A stretch of 64,000 bases of DNA from Candidatus Mcinerneyibacterium aminivorans (GCA_008086245.1 VSIX01000065.1:31295-95294); one strand, 5' to 3'; shown: positions 43,954-53,092, counted from the first letter of the stretch. Translations and numbers: made by a program. Notes: generated by a model from the sequence alone, not told the origin.

Positions 43954-45507
43954 ATGAAAAGAGAAATTTTTGTTAATGTGGAAAAAGGTCAAGAAAGACT
44001 GGCACTAGTAGAGAATGATGATTTAGTAGAATTTTATGTAAGCCTGGATGTAGAAAAATCTTTGGTAGGTGATATTTATATCGGATTTGTGCAAAATGTT
44101 TTACCCGGTATTCAATCTGCTTTTGTGGATGTAGGAAGACAGAAAAATGCATTTTTACATATAAGTGATATAGAAACTTTAAAAATTGATGCAGATGAAG
44201 TTGACAGTTTTAATACTAAAAAGCAGATTAAAAAACAAAATAAAAAACAGAGAATAGAAAAAATACTGAATCAGGGACAGAAACTTATGATTCAGATTAC
44301 TAAGGAAGCGATTGGCACTAAAGGTCCTAAAGCAACAACAAACATATCCATTCCGGGTAATTTTATTGTACTGCTTCCTTATTCGAAGAATATAGGTGTT
44401 TCCAGAAAAATCCGGGATAAAAAGAAAAGGAAGCATCTGTATAAAGTCGCTAAAAAGTATGTGCCAAACAATATGGGTGTTATTATGAGAACAGCGAGTG
44501 AGGGAAGAAGTGAAAAAGATCTGAAGAATGAAATAAGATATTTAATAAACATATGGAATAATATTTCTAAAAAATTTAAAAAAACAAAAAAACCTAAACT
44601 GGCTTATAGGGATCTTGAATCCTCTGAAAAAATAATTAGAGAAAATCTTGCTTCCGGTATTGATAGGATAGTAATTGATAACAAAAAGAAGTATAATGAT
44701 ATAAAGAAAATTTTTAAAAATCTAAGCCGTGTGGAAACAAAAGTTGATTATTATAAAAAGCATATACCAATCTTTGATACCTACGGCATTGAAACGGCAC
44801 TGGATAAAGGTATTAGCAAAGTGGTAAATCTTGATTGTGGGGGAACTCTGGTTTTTGATGAGACGGAAGCTCTTGTTGCGATTGATATAAATACAGGACA
44901 TTTTGTGGGGAAGAAAAGTCAGGAAGAAACAATTTTTACAACAAATATGGAAGCTGCTGAGGAAATACCCCGTCAACTTCGTTTGAGGGATATAGGTGGT
45001 ATTATTATTATTGACTTTATTGATATGGAGAGAAAAGGTCATCGAAAAAAGGTTTTTGAAACCCTGAAGAAAAATCTTAAACGGGATAAAGCTGAATCTA
45101 CGATCTTTCCTATCTCTGAATTAGGCCTGGTTGAAATGACAAGAAAGCGAGTTAAGAAAAGCTTGAAAAAGCAGGTTACTCAATCCTGTCCCTATTGTGA
45201 GGGAACGGGATACATCTATTCAAATACTACTCAGGTATTTAACATAATAAGAACACTGAAAAAGGCTTTTTGGATATCCAATGAGAACGAGTTTATGGTT
45301 GTACTCAACCAGGATATTTTTTATTCCATGATAAATGATTATAGAGAAGCCCTAGATGATCTGGAGAAAAATTTCAACAGAAAGATTTATTTGAGTTATT
45401 CCGAGAAGTTTCATCACAATGATATAAAAATAGTTTCCCTTCAGACCAAAAAGGAAATTATATCTAATTTAAGCACCTATGAAGAGGATAATGAGGTAAT
45501 TTTTTAG
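43954..45507 (+). CDS. rng: ribonuclease E/G family endoribonuclease (RNase G)
   Basis: A 517-residue RNase G. The N-terminal S1-like region (LVGDIYIGFVQNVLPGIQSAFVDVG) leads to the catalytic 5'-sensor/DNase-I-like core with TNISIPGNFIVLLP. Metal-binding Asp are in FDETEALVAIDINTGHFVG and GIIIIDFIDME. The zinc-link is CPYCEGTG near residue 412. It cleaves single-stranded RNA in rRNA maturation and mRNA decay. An insertion of lysine-rich residues (about 78-98) within the S1 region is typical of the clostridial form. I prefer ATG 43954, for which AAGGAAGGA lies eight bases upstream, over ATG 43945. Confidence 0.94.
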   Translation: MKREIFVNVEKGQERLALVENDDLVEFYVSLDVEKSLVGDIYIGFVQNVLPGIQSAFVDVGRQKNAFLHISDIETLKIDADEVDSFNTKKQIKKQNKKQRIEKILNQGQKLMIQITKEAIGTKGPKATTNISIPGNFIVLLPYSKNIGVSRKIRDKKKRKHLYKVAKKYVPNNMGVIMRTASEGRSEKDLKNEIRYLINIWNNISKKFKKTKKPKLAYRDLESSEKIIRENLASGIDRIVIDNKKKYNDIKKIFKNLSRVETKVDYYKKHIPIFDTYGIETALDKGISKVVNLDCGGTLVFDETEALVAIDINTGHFVGKKSQEETIFTTNMEAAEEIPRQLRLRDIGGIIIIDFIDMERKGHRKKVFETLKKNLKRDKAESTIFPISELGLVEMTRKRVKKSLKKQVTQSCPYCEGTGYIYSNTTQVFNIIRTLKKAFWISNENEFMVVLNQDIFYSMINDYREALDDLEKNFNRKIYLSYSEKFHHNDIKIVSLQTKKEIISNLSTYEEDNEVIF

Positions 45508-45515
45508 GGGATATT

Positions 45516-46505
45516 ATGAGAAAAATAACTTTTTATTTCTACCTGCTTATTTCTGTTTTTATTTTATATTCATGCAGCAGTATGCCAAAGGAAAAGAGAA
45601 AGCAAAACTACCATTATCAAAAGGAAATAAAATTTGATAAAATACTTAAATTTGATGGTAAAGTTAAATTTTATAAAGATACCAATAAATTTATGTCTTA
45701 TAAAAATGGAAAAATAAAAGTTTATGATGATTTAAAATTATTATATTCTGCTGATATTGAGAAGGCGGGAAGATTTGACTGGAACACTACCGGAGATAAG
45801 ATTTATTTTATCTTTTATAATAGTTTTATTAAAGATTACCATTGGTTAAATTCCGGAAAAATCAAATATATTGATATAAATAAAGAAAAGGTTTATACAA
45901 TAACTGATAGGAATAATTTTTCTTATTTTCACATAATAGACGAAGAAAACTTTATCGCGATAAGGCTGGGATCTGTTTGGTTATATGAGAAAGAAGATCA
46001 GGGTTATCATTATGAAAAAATATTAAACGGAAATTGTTTAAAAGCATACGCATTTAATGATTTGATTGCTGTATATAGAAGGCTTGATAAGGATCTGATT
46101 CAGTTTGTAGATTACGACGGAAACATCATTAAAGAGTATGAGATTGATAAAATAAGCTCCTCTTCTTTGCCAAACTATGCATTTATTAAAAATGGTAACA
46201 GTATAGAACTTTATTTAGAAAATAGTATTAAGGTATATACAATTTATGGAAAGGATGTAGTAAAAAAAGAGTCTGTTGAACCACAAACAGAAACAATTAA
46301 TTCCGGTTTACAAATCGGCAGCAATAAAATTTATTGGATAGATAATGATAATAATATACTATTTTATAATGAATATAATAACAGAAGTAAATTCTTATAT
46401 AAAATAAAGAATAAACATCCTGTTAAATTTTTTAAAAATGGTTCGGTTATTTATTTTAAATGGCTTCAGGGAATGCTAGCATTCAAAATAGCAAAAGATG
46501 TATGA
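45516..46505 (+). CDS. lipoprotein with predicted beta-propeller-like repeats
   Basis: A 329-residue lipoprotein with the lipobox in FILYSCSSMP (Cys about residue 20). The mature part consists of repeated strand-rich segments with aromatic/Asp-Gly turns (TGDKIYFIFYNSFIKDYHWL, FIAIRLGSVWLYEKE, FVDYDGNIIKEYEID, NKIYWIDNDNNILFY). These resemble WD40/beta-propeller or YncE-like proteins, but no exact family is recognised. It has no enzymatic motif. AGGGGATAT precedes the ATG, eight bases after rng. Its stop overlaps the recG start (ATGA). Placement in a nucleic-acid gene cluster looks incidental. Confidence 0.7.
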   Translation: MRKITFYFYLLISVFILYSCSSMPKEKRKQNYHYQKEIKFDKILKFDGKVKFYKDTNKFMSYKNGKIKVYDDLKLLYSADIEKAGRFDWNTTGDKIYFIFYNSFIKDYHWLNSGKIKYIDINKEKVYTITDRNNFSYFHIIDEENFIAIRLGSVWLYEKEDQGYHYEKILNGNCLKAYAFNDLIAVYRRLDKDLIQFVDYDGNIIKEYEIDKISSSSLPNYAFIKNGNSIELYLENSIKVYTIYGKDVVKKESVEPQTETINSGLQIGSNKIYWIDNDNNILFYNEYNNRSKFLYKIKNKHPVKFFKNGSVIYFKWLQGMLAFKIAKDV

Positions 46506-48568
46506 AAATATTTGATGAGTTAAAAGAGAAAAATGTTCAGTATGTTAAAGGGGTTGGCCCAAAAAATTCAAAAAAGCTTCAAAGGCTTGATATAGATTCG
46601 GTTCTTGATCTACTGTTTTATATTCCCTATGAATATGAAGATAGACGGAATATAAAAAAGACAACAGAAGCTGAAATTGGGCAATCCCAATCCTTTATAG
46701 TACAAATAGGAAATATTTCTTCCTATAGAACAAGATCCGGCAAAAAAATCTATTCAGTTTTTGCTTATGATAATTACGGAAGTATTACTCTTACCTGGTT
46801 TAACAACCCAAAATATTTATTTAAAAAATTGGACGATGATAAATACTATTTTGTTTTTGGAGAAGTAAAAGTTTATGGCAGGGAACTACAGATAGTGCAT
46901 CCTGAAATTGTTGAATATGAGAAGGGATTGAAGCAGATAAAATCTCTTCTGCCGATTTATCATTTAACCGAGGGGCTTACCCAGAATTATATGAGAAAAA
47001 TTGTGAGAAAAGCATTTGATAAATATTTAAAATATGTTGAAGACCCATTTCCTGAAAGTTTTACAGAGAAACATCAATTAATGGATTTGAAAAAAGCCAT
47101 AAAAAACATACATTTTCCAAAAAATAATGAATTGAAACAAAAATCGAGAAAAAGAATAATTTTTGGAGAGTTTCTTGCCTTTAATTATATCATGGAAAAA
47201 AGAAAAGCTCTTAGAAAAAAAGTAAAAAAAGAACCTTATACAGTAGATAAAGAGAAGAAACAGAAATTTGTTAATAATTTACCCTTCGAATTAACTAAAG
47301 CTCAAAAAAAGGTAATAAGGGAAATGGAAAAAGATTTAACAGGTAAAAATGTTATGTATCGTTTGCTACAGGGAGATGTTGGGAGCGGGAAAACAGTGGT
47401 TGCAGCATATTTAATATATATAGCATTTTACAATAATAAACAATCTGCCTTTATGGCACCAACTACAATTTTGGTTAATCAGCATTATGAAAATATAAAA
47501 AAATACCTACAACCATTGGGAGTAAAAATTGGGCTCCTAACGGGCAGTGTTTCTGAAAAGAAGAAAAAAGAGATAGTTTCAGCTGTTAAAAATGGGACAA
47601 TTGATTTGTTAATAGGGACTCATGCTTTAATTTATGATCGCGTTGAATTTAATGAATTAGATCTTGTCTTAATAGACGAACAGCATAAATTTGGAGTGAA
47701 ACAAAGAAAAGATCTTAAGAATAAGGGTGAAAACCCCCATTATTTAATAATGACTGCTACTCCCATTCCAAGGAGTACCGCACTTGTCTATTATGGAGAT
47801 ACAGAAATCTCAATAATAGATGAGATGCCCGAGGGTAGAAAGGAAATTAAAACCGGTATTCGATATGAAAAAGATCGAATTAAAATGTATGAATTTTTAA
47901 AAAAGGAAATTAATAAAAACAATCAAATATATGTAGTTTATCCTCTTATAGAAGAAAATGATGAGCTGGATTTAAAATCAGCTGAATCAATGTATAAGGA
48001 GTTTGTTGAATATTTTGGAGAAGAAGAAGTTGCTTTATTACATGGTAGAATGAAAGATGATAAAAAGAGAAAGATTATGACAAAATTCTCTAACAATGAA
48101 ATTTCTATTTTGGTATCCACTACTGTTATTGAAGTAGGGGTTGATTCTCCAAATGCTACAGTACTGGTGGTGGAACATCCTGAAAGGTTTGGACTTGCGC
48201 AGCTGCATCAGCTTAGGGGAAGGGTGGGAAGATCGGACAAGCAAAGTTACTGTATATTATTTATTAGCAGTAAAATAAACGAGGAAACATTTGAAAGGTT
48301 AAAAAAGTTCAGTCAAACCAGTGATGGTTTTAAAATTGCAAAAATGGATTTGAAAGCGAGAGGGAGCGGTAAATTACTTGGCAAAATGCAGCATGGAGCA
48401 CTTGATTTTAAGATTGGGAATGTGATTGAAAATAGAAAATTATTTTTGAAAACAAAAAAAATAGCCCAAAAAATGATAAAAAACTCGAAAAAATACTGGA
48501 ATTATGCTAAATACTGTTCTATCTATTTTCCCCGGTATAATAGAGAAATTGATGCTGATCATCGATGA
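46502..48568 (+). CDS. recG: ATP-dependent DNA helicase RecG
   Basis: A 688-residue RecG. The N-terminal wedge/OB region (YVKGVGPKNSKKLQRL, AYDNYGSITLTWFNNPKYL) precedes SF2 helicase motifs: Walker A GDVGSGKTVVA, MAPTTILVNQHY, the DExH variant DEQHKFG, MTATPIPRS, HGRMKDDKKR and QLHQLRGRVGRS. It remodels stalled forks and branch-migrates Holliday junctions. ATG 46502 overlaps the preceding stop, the usual arrangement in this operon. An in-frame ATG at 46460 would add 14 residues encoded within the lipoprotein gene and is less likely. Its stop in turn overlaps the start of the double-helicase gene, suggesting coordinated expression of two DNA-repair proteins. Confidence 0.94.
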   Translation: MKIFDELKEKNVQYVKGVGPKNSKKLQRLDIDSVLDLLFYIPYEYEDRRNIKKTTEAEIGQSQSFIVQIGNISSYRTRSGKKIYSVFAYDNYGSITLTWFNNPKYLFKKLDDDKYYFVFGEVKVYGRELQIVHPEIVEYEKGLKQIKSLLPIYHLTEGLTQNYMRKIVRKAFDKYLKYVEDPFPESFTEKHQLMDLKKAIKNIHFPKNNELKQKSRKRIIFGEFLAFNYIMEKRKALRKKVKKEPYTVDKEKKQKFVNNLPFELTKAQKKVIREMEKDLTGKNVMYRLLQGDVGSGKTVVAAYLIYIAFYNNKQSAFMAPTTILVNQHYENIKKYLQPLGVKIGLLTGSVSEKKKKEIVSAVKNGTIDLLIGTHALIYDRVEFNELDLVLIDEQHKFGVKQRKDLKNKGENPHYLIMTATPIPRSTALVYYGDTEISIIDEMPEGRKEIKTGIRYEKDRIKMYEFLKKEINKNNQIYVVYPLIEENDELDLKSAESMYKEFVEYFGEEEVALLHGRMKDDKKRKIMTKFSNNEISILVSTTVIEVGVDSPNATVLVVEHPERFGLAQLHQLRGRVGRSDKQSYCILFISSKINEETFERLKKFSQTSDGFKIAKMDLKARGSGKLLGKMQHGALDFKIGNVIENRKLFLKTKKIAQKMIKNSKKYWNYAKYCSIYFPRYNREIDADHR

Positions 48569-51500
48569 ATAAAAGAAAAATTTTTATTAACTTTAATTCT
48601 TTTCTCAATACCAGAAACAGCATTTATGAAATTGAAATAAAAACCGATAAAAATTACGAAGATATATTAATCAAACCGGAAATGAAAATTACTTCAATGA
48701 TTGAAAAACATTTCAAAATAAAAGCAGATGATTTCAAAAATGCTAAATATTTCAAACCGGTATGGAATAAGATCAGAAAGAAATATCCTCAAAAATATTA
48801 TAAATATATTTCATTTAAAATAGGTGAAATTGAAGAAGTATTAAATATTTATGATTTTTATATTACAGCCAGAATTGTTTATCCATTTAAGGAGTTTCAA
48901 AATTTTAGAAATGTAAAAAAGATGGAAGAGTTTTATTTTGAAATTGAGGATAAATACAATGAATGGCTTGAGGATAATAAAGAACTGGAATTGAAACAAA
49001 GCAAAAATCTTAAATTAAAACGAAATAATTCAAAAAAGAATAAAAAACAAACTGATTTTGATATAAATATTGACGAAATATTTTCTAAAAAGGGGAAATT
49101 GTCCGGTAAAAAAAAATATGAATACAGACCCCAGCAGGAAAAACTTGCTTTAAAGATAATTGAAGCAGTAAAAAAGTCAGAAAATTTGATGGCCAATGCT
49201 CCAACCGGTATAGGTAAAAGTCTTGCTTATTTAATAAATGCTATTAAATATTCTCATGAAAAATCAAAAAAAGTTCTAATTTCAACATTTACGAAAAAAT
49301 TACAGGATCAAATAAAGAATAAGGACTTGCCTTTTATAAAAAATTTTCTGGGGATAGATATAGATATTACTTTTTTAAAGGGAAGAAAAAATTATATATG
49401 CAAAAGAAGGTTGAAAGAATTTATCAATTCTAATCAGAATAAAAAAATAAAAGAATATGTTTATAATCTATATATGAATCACGGTGTTTCTGAACTTGAT
49501 GATTATGAAATTAATTATGCTCACAGGGAAAAACTGAAATCGGAGATTTGTAACAGAGAGAAATGTGAGTATTACAGTGAATGCATTTACTGGCAGTTGA
49601 GAAAAAAAGCTAAAAATTCCTCAATATTAGTATTAAATCATAGGCTTCTTGTTGTAGATTTAATGCTAAACCGGTATAAAAATAGAGAAATTCTAATAGT
49701 TGATGAGGCTCATCATTTAGAAAGTATAATTACTGATGAACTTGGAGGTGAAATCAAATACGGACAGTTTGATTTTTTAAAAAAATCCTCAAAAAGGGCG
49801 GGAAAAATCATCCGGGACTGGCATAAAATATATAACAATATTGAAAATTATGAATATGAGGATATTCGCGAATTTGTTGATAATTTGAAGTTAATCCAGA
49901 CAAATAGTTCCAGAAAAATTGCTGATTTTATCAGTTTCAATTTATCACTTTTAAAAAAATATTTTAAGCACAGAAAGTATTATTATGTTGATAAAGTATT
50001 CAAAAACAACGAGATATTTTATAAACTATATCCATATTACATTGGAAACTGGATAAAAAAAAACATATGGCAGAAATTTTCCAGTTCGGTATTTTTATCA
50101 GGAACTTTATTCATGGATGACAGAATAATGCTCTCATTATTCAAAAAAATTTATAATATAGATGGTAAGAGGTTTGAGTTTCTTTCTCTGAAATCACCTT
50201 TTGATTATGAAAATAATGTTAAATATTATATACCGAAAAATTTCCCCCAATATGATTACCAAAATAAGGAAAAGTATTTTAATGCTGTAGTTGAATTTCT
50301 CAAAGAGTATATAAAAAGAACAGAAGGAAAACTAATGGTTCTTTTTACCTCCTATGAAGATATGAATTATGTAAAAGAGGAAATGAATAATTTTTTCCAA
50401 AAAAATGCGATTAAGCTGTATATAAATGAATATAATCAGAAAAAATTTGAAGAAAATCTTTTTCATGTGATATTTGGGACATATTCCATGTGGGAGGGAG
50501 TTGATATTGACAATAAATACCTTAAATCACTTATTATGATAAAATCTCCTTTTTCGGTTCCTTCCGATGGTTTTTTCGTATCTAAAAAGAAAGTTCTGGA
50601 TGAAAAAATGTATTATTTTTACTATCTAAACAATGCCGTTATAAAATTTAGACAGGGATTCGGTCGATTGATACGCTCCAGAAAAGATAAAGGTGTATTT
50701 ATTTTGCTTGATAATAGAATAACACAAAAAAGCTATAAAAAATTTTTTATAAATTCAATATCTAAAAATATCAATTTTGAATTTTTACCCGTAAGAGATA
50801 TTTTTAACATGGCCGAAGCTTTCTTATTTGATAAAACAGGACTTTTCTTAAAAAATTATAAAAAAAGAAAAAATACATATAAATTTCTGGACTATAAACA
50901 GGTCTATATTGCAAGAGATGGGAGGAAAGGTATTAAAGTAATTCATGGTGCTGCAGGCACCGGGAAAACTGTCATACTTCTTCACAGATTAAAATTTCTG
51001 CTTATGAATTTCCCCCATATTAATAATGTACTTTTTTTAACATTTACAGCATCACTTTCAAGGTATATTGAGAACATTATTAATCTTGAAAACTTAAATG
51101 TCGAGGAAAAAAATATTGATATAAAATATTTTTATAGCTTGTGTGAAGATATTTACGGGAAAAAGAAAAATGATGTGAAATTTAATATGTATTATCAAAA
51201 AGTATACAAATATATTAAAAAAAATGAAAACAAACTGGAAAAATACGATGTAATATTTGTTGATGAGGGTCAGGACCTTGGAGAACTTGAATATCGCATT
51301 ATCTTCAAATTTTTGAAACCCAAAAATAGTGATTTAACTATTGCTATTGATGATAAGCAGGATATTTATCGTATGAATTTTCAAAAATTTTTTAAAAATA
51401 GGGAGGTTATGGAATACAAATTAAAAAGGCCCTATAGAAATACCAGCAGTATAATGAAATTTGCCAACCTGTTTATTCGAAATTTATTTATGCCCAAAAG

Positions 51501-51969
51501 AGATGAATTTTTTTATAAGGGAGAGAAACCTATAATAAAAAGATATAACAGATTAATTAAATTGCTAAATGGGATAGAAGATTTTATTAAAAGGGAAGTA
51601 AGGAATAGTAATTATATGTATAATGATTTTGTAATAGTTTATCCAAGGAAAAATATCTACGAACAGAATAATATTGCTGATACAATAGCAGAGTTTTTTA
51701 AGCTCAAGGAAATTAATCTGGAAAATATCGCTTCCTACAGAAACAAAAGAAATTTTTTAATTCTGGATAATAATGTCAAACTATCGACAATTCATTCTAT
51801 AAAAGGGTTTGAGTTTAAAATAGTAATAATGCTTGGAATTGATGATATGTATGTAACCAATAGAAATAAAAGATTACTCTATATTGCATCTACCAGGGCA
51901 AAAGAAAAGATTTTTATACCCTACAGGGAAATATCAGGGTTTATTGATTATATAGGGGTTTCAAATTAA
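48565..51969 (+). CDS. DinG-type Fe-S helicase fused to a UvrD-like SF1 helicase core
   Basis: A 1134-residue three-part protein. Residues 1 to about 150 resemble a DnaQ exonuclease (LIKPEMKI, ITARIVYP), but the catalytic DxE reads NxN (Asn9, Asn11), so it is probably inactive. Residues about 185-765 are a DinG/XPD SF2 helicase: Walker A APTGIGKS (212-219), Fe-S cysteines Cys279, Cys329, Cys334 and Cys340, DEAH at 380-383, and motif VI RQGFGRLIRSR from 696. Residues about 785-1134 are a compact SF1/UvrD-like ATPase: Walker A GAAGTGKT (795-802), DEGQD (900-904), KLKRPYRN, HSIKGFEF (1077-1084) and YIASTRAKE. Both ATPase modules look intact. DinG-type motors usually run 5'-3' and UvrD-type 3'-5'. 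It starts in the recG stop codon (ATGA). The likely role is DNA repair or fork processing, but this is inference. Confidence 0.85.
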   Translation: MNKRKIFINFNSFLNTRNSIYEIEIKTDKNYEDILIKPEMKITSMIEKHFKIKADDFKNAKYFKPVWNKIRKKYPQKYYKYISFKIGEIEEVLNIYDFYITARIVYPFKEFQNFRNVKKMEEFYFEIEDKYNEWLEDNKELELKQSKNLKLKRNNSKKNKKQTDFDINIDEIFSKKGKLSGKKKYEYRPQQEKLALKIIEAVKKSENLMANAPTGIGKSLAYLINAIKYSHEKSKKVLISTFTKKLQDQIKNKDLPFIKNFLGIDIDITFLKGRKNYICKRRLKEFINSNQNKKIKEYVYNLYMNHGVSELDDYEINYAHREKLKSEICNREKCEYYSECIYWQLRKKAKNSSILVLNHRLLVVDLMLNRYKNREILIVDEAHHLESIITDELGGEIKYGQFDFLKKSSKRAGKIIRDWHKIYNNIENYEYEDIREFVDNLKLIQTNSSRKIADFISFNLSLLKKYFKHRKYYYVDKVFKNNEIFYKLYPYYIGNWIKKNIWQKFSSSVFLSGTLFMDDRIMLSLFKKIYNIDGKRFEFLSLKSPFDYENNVKYYIPKNFPQYDYQNKEKYFNAVVEFLKEYIKRTEGKLMVLFTSYEDMNYVKEEMNNFFQKNAIKLYINEYNQKKFEENLFHVIFGTYSMWEGVDIDNKYLKSLIMIKSPFSVPSDGFFVSKKKVLDEKMYYFYYLNNAVIKFRQGFGRLIRSRKDKGVFILLDNRITQKSYKKFFINSISKNINFEFLPVRDIFNMAEAFLFDKTGLFLKNYKKRKNTYKFLDYKQVYIARDGRKGIKVIHGAAGTGKTVILLHRLKFLLMNFPHINNVLFLTFTASLSRYIENIINLENLNVEEKNIDIKYFYSLCEDIYGKKKNDVKFNMYYQKVYKYIKKNENKLEKYDVIFVDEGQDLGELEYRIIFKFLKPKNSDLTIAIDDKQDIYRMNFQKFFKNREVMEYKLKRPYRNTSSIMKFANLFIRNLFMPKRDEFFYKGEKPIIKRYNRLIKLLNGIEDFIKREVRNSNYMYNDFVIVYPRKNIYEQNNIADTIAEFFKLKEINLENIASYRNKRNFLILDNNVKLSTIHSIKGFEFKIVIMLGIDDMYVTNRNKRLLYIASTRAKEKIFIPYREISGFIDYIGVSN

Positions 51970-52100
51970 TTTTTTAAAGGTAATGAACAGCTATACATGA
52001 AATTTTTATTTTATCCTTTGATATAAGCAAATAAGAAAAAGCTTAAATCAAAATATTTTTAAAAAAAGGTTGATTTTATATTATTTGTAATTATTATTAT

Positions 52101-52118
52101 TTGTGAAAGAAGGAACAA
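52101..52118 (+). promoter_or_regulatory. Rex-operator-like site 1 upstream of the hydrogenase operon
   Basis: The 18-mer TTGTGAAAGAAGGAACAA has the TTGTGA half-site, six central bases and an ACAA end, as in the Rex (NADH/NAD+ sensor) operator TTGTGAnnnnnnTCACAA. Two mismatches are in the second half-site. It begins 41 bases before site 2, about four helical turns. Confidence 0.4.
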
Positions 52119-52141
52119 AAAATAAAAAATTTTACTTGTTA

Positions 52142-52174
52142 TTGTGAAAAAAGTAACAGTTAAGTTTATATAAA
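52142..52174 (+). promoter_or_regulatory. Rex-operator-like site 2 overlapping the hydrogenase operon promoter
   Basis: TTGTGAAAAAAGTAACAG (52142-52159) again matches the Rex operator frame with mismatches in the second half-site. A promoter is plausible here: -35 TTGTGA at 52142-52147, an 18-base spacer, and -10 TTATAT at 52166-52171, with TATAAA at 52169-52174. Binding would block the -35. No rex gene is in the window. Confidence 0.45.
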
Positions 52175-52195
52175 ATTTGGAAGGAGGATTGTCAG

Positions 52196-52699
52196 ATGGA
52201 GGAGGCAAAAGTAAAAATACCTGATAATGAATACTATCAGAAGCTGGAAGAATATATTAATGAAGTAAAACATATGCCGGGTACACTAATTAATGTTCTT
52301 CACAAGGCGCAGGGAATTTTCGGATATTTGCCTGTTGAAGTACAATCATTTATTGCTGATAAGCTGGGTGTTCCATATAGCAAAGTATATGGAGTGGTTA
52401 CTTTTTATAATTTTTTCAGTATGGAACCAAGAGGTAAATATGTAGTAAATATCTGTATGGGAACAGCCTGTTATGTTAAGGGTGCGGATAGAGTTGTAGA
52501 GTATTTTAAACAAAAACTCGGAATTGATGAAGGTGAAACCACTGAAGATGGGTTGTTTACGCTAACATCTGCAAGGTGCTTTGGAGCATGCGGTTTGGCA
52601 CCTGTATTAATGGTTAATGAAGATGTATACGGTCATGTCGATAGAGATAAAGTTTCTGAAATTATAAAAAAATATAAAGAAAAAGAAAAAAATGAATAG
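52196..52699 (+). CDS. hydC: NuoE/HydC-type [2Fe-2S] subunit 1 of NAD(P)H-linked [FeFe]-hydrogenase
   Basis: A 167-residue thioredoxin-like [2Fe-2S] protein of the complex I 24-kDa type. A helical N-terminus with GTLINVLHKAQGIFGYLP and IADKLGVPYSKVYGVVTFY is followed by the four cluster cysteines, in VNICMGTACYVKG and SARCFGACGLAP. In electron-bifurcating hydrogenases HydC passes electrons near the NADH/FMN site of HydB. It is the first gene of the operon, 20 bases after the promoter/operator region, with a strong AAGGAGGA ribosome site. HydD-like, HydB-like, a second HydC/HydB pair and HydA follow in order. Confidence 0.92.
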   Translation: MEEAKVKIPDNEYYQKLEEYINEVKHMPGTLINVLHKAQGIFGYLPVEVQSFIADKLGVPYSKVYGVVTFYNFFSMEPRGKYVVNICMGTACYVKGADRVVEYFKQKLGIDEGETTEDGLFTLTSARCFGACGLAPVLMVNEDVYGHVDRDKVSEIIKKYKEKEKNE

Positions 52700-52708
52700 G
52701 AGGGTATT

Positions 52709-53077
52709 ATGAAAAATCTTGAAGAATTAAGAAAATTAAGAGAAAAAGCACAAAAGAATATAAAATTAAGATCTCAGGATGCAAAAATCAAAGTCGTTGT
52801 GGGGATGGGAACTTCAGGAATTGCTGCAGGAGCAAGAGAAGTATTAAACAAATTTATAAACGAGATTAATGAAAGAGATCTTGATGATGTAATGGTAACT
52901 CAAACAGGAGAAAAAGGAATGAGTTCTCAGGAACCTATTGTAGAAATTAGGGAAGAAAATAAGCCAACAATTGTGTATGGAGAAATGAATCCTGATAAGG
53001 TGGAAGAGGTAGTTGAAAAGCATATTGTTAATGGAAAAGTTGTTGAAGAGTACGTAGTTTCTGTTGAAGAAGAATAA
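52709..53077 (+). CDS. small HydD-like subunit, cysteine-free thioredoxin-fold ferredoxin homologue
   Basis: A 122-residue protein. The region IKVVVGMGTSGIAAGAREVLNK with TQTGEKGMSSQEPIVEI matches small [2Fe-2S] ferredoxin-like proteins of hydrogenase and Nuo-like operons. All four positions where cluster cysteines would be expected are Ser or other residues, and the whole protein has no Cys. It therefore cannot bind a [2Fe-2S] cluster. The size and position correspond to HydD of the Acetobacterium woodii HydABCD hydrogenase, described as lacking cofactor sites. A structural role in the complex is likely. A TAGGAGGG site precedes the ATG, and the gaps to neighbours are 9 and 15 bases. Confidence 0.75.
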   Translation: MKNLEELRKLREKAQKNIKLRSQDAKIKVVVGMGTSGIAAGAREVLNKFINEINERDLDDVMVTQTGEKGMSSQEPIVEIREENKPTIVYGEMNPDKVEEVVEKHIVNGKVVEEYVVSVEEE

Positions 53078-53092
53078 TCCCAGGGGGTTTTT

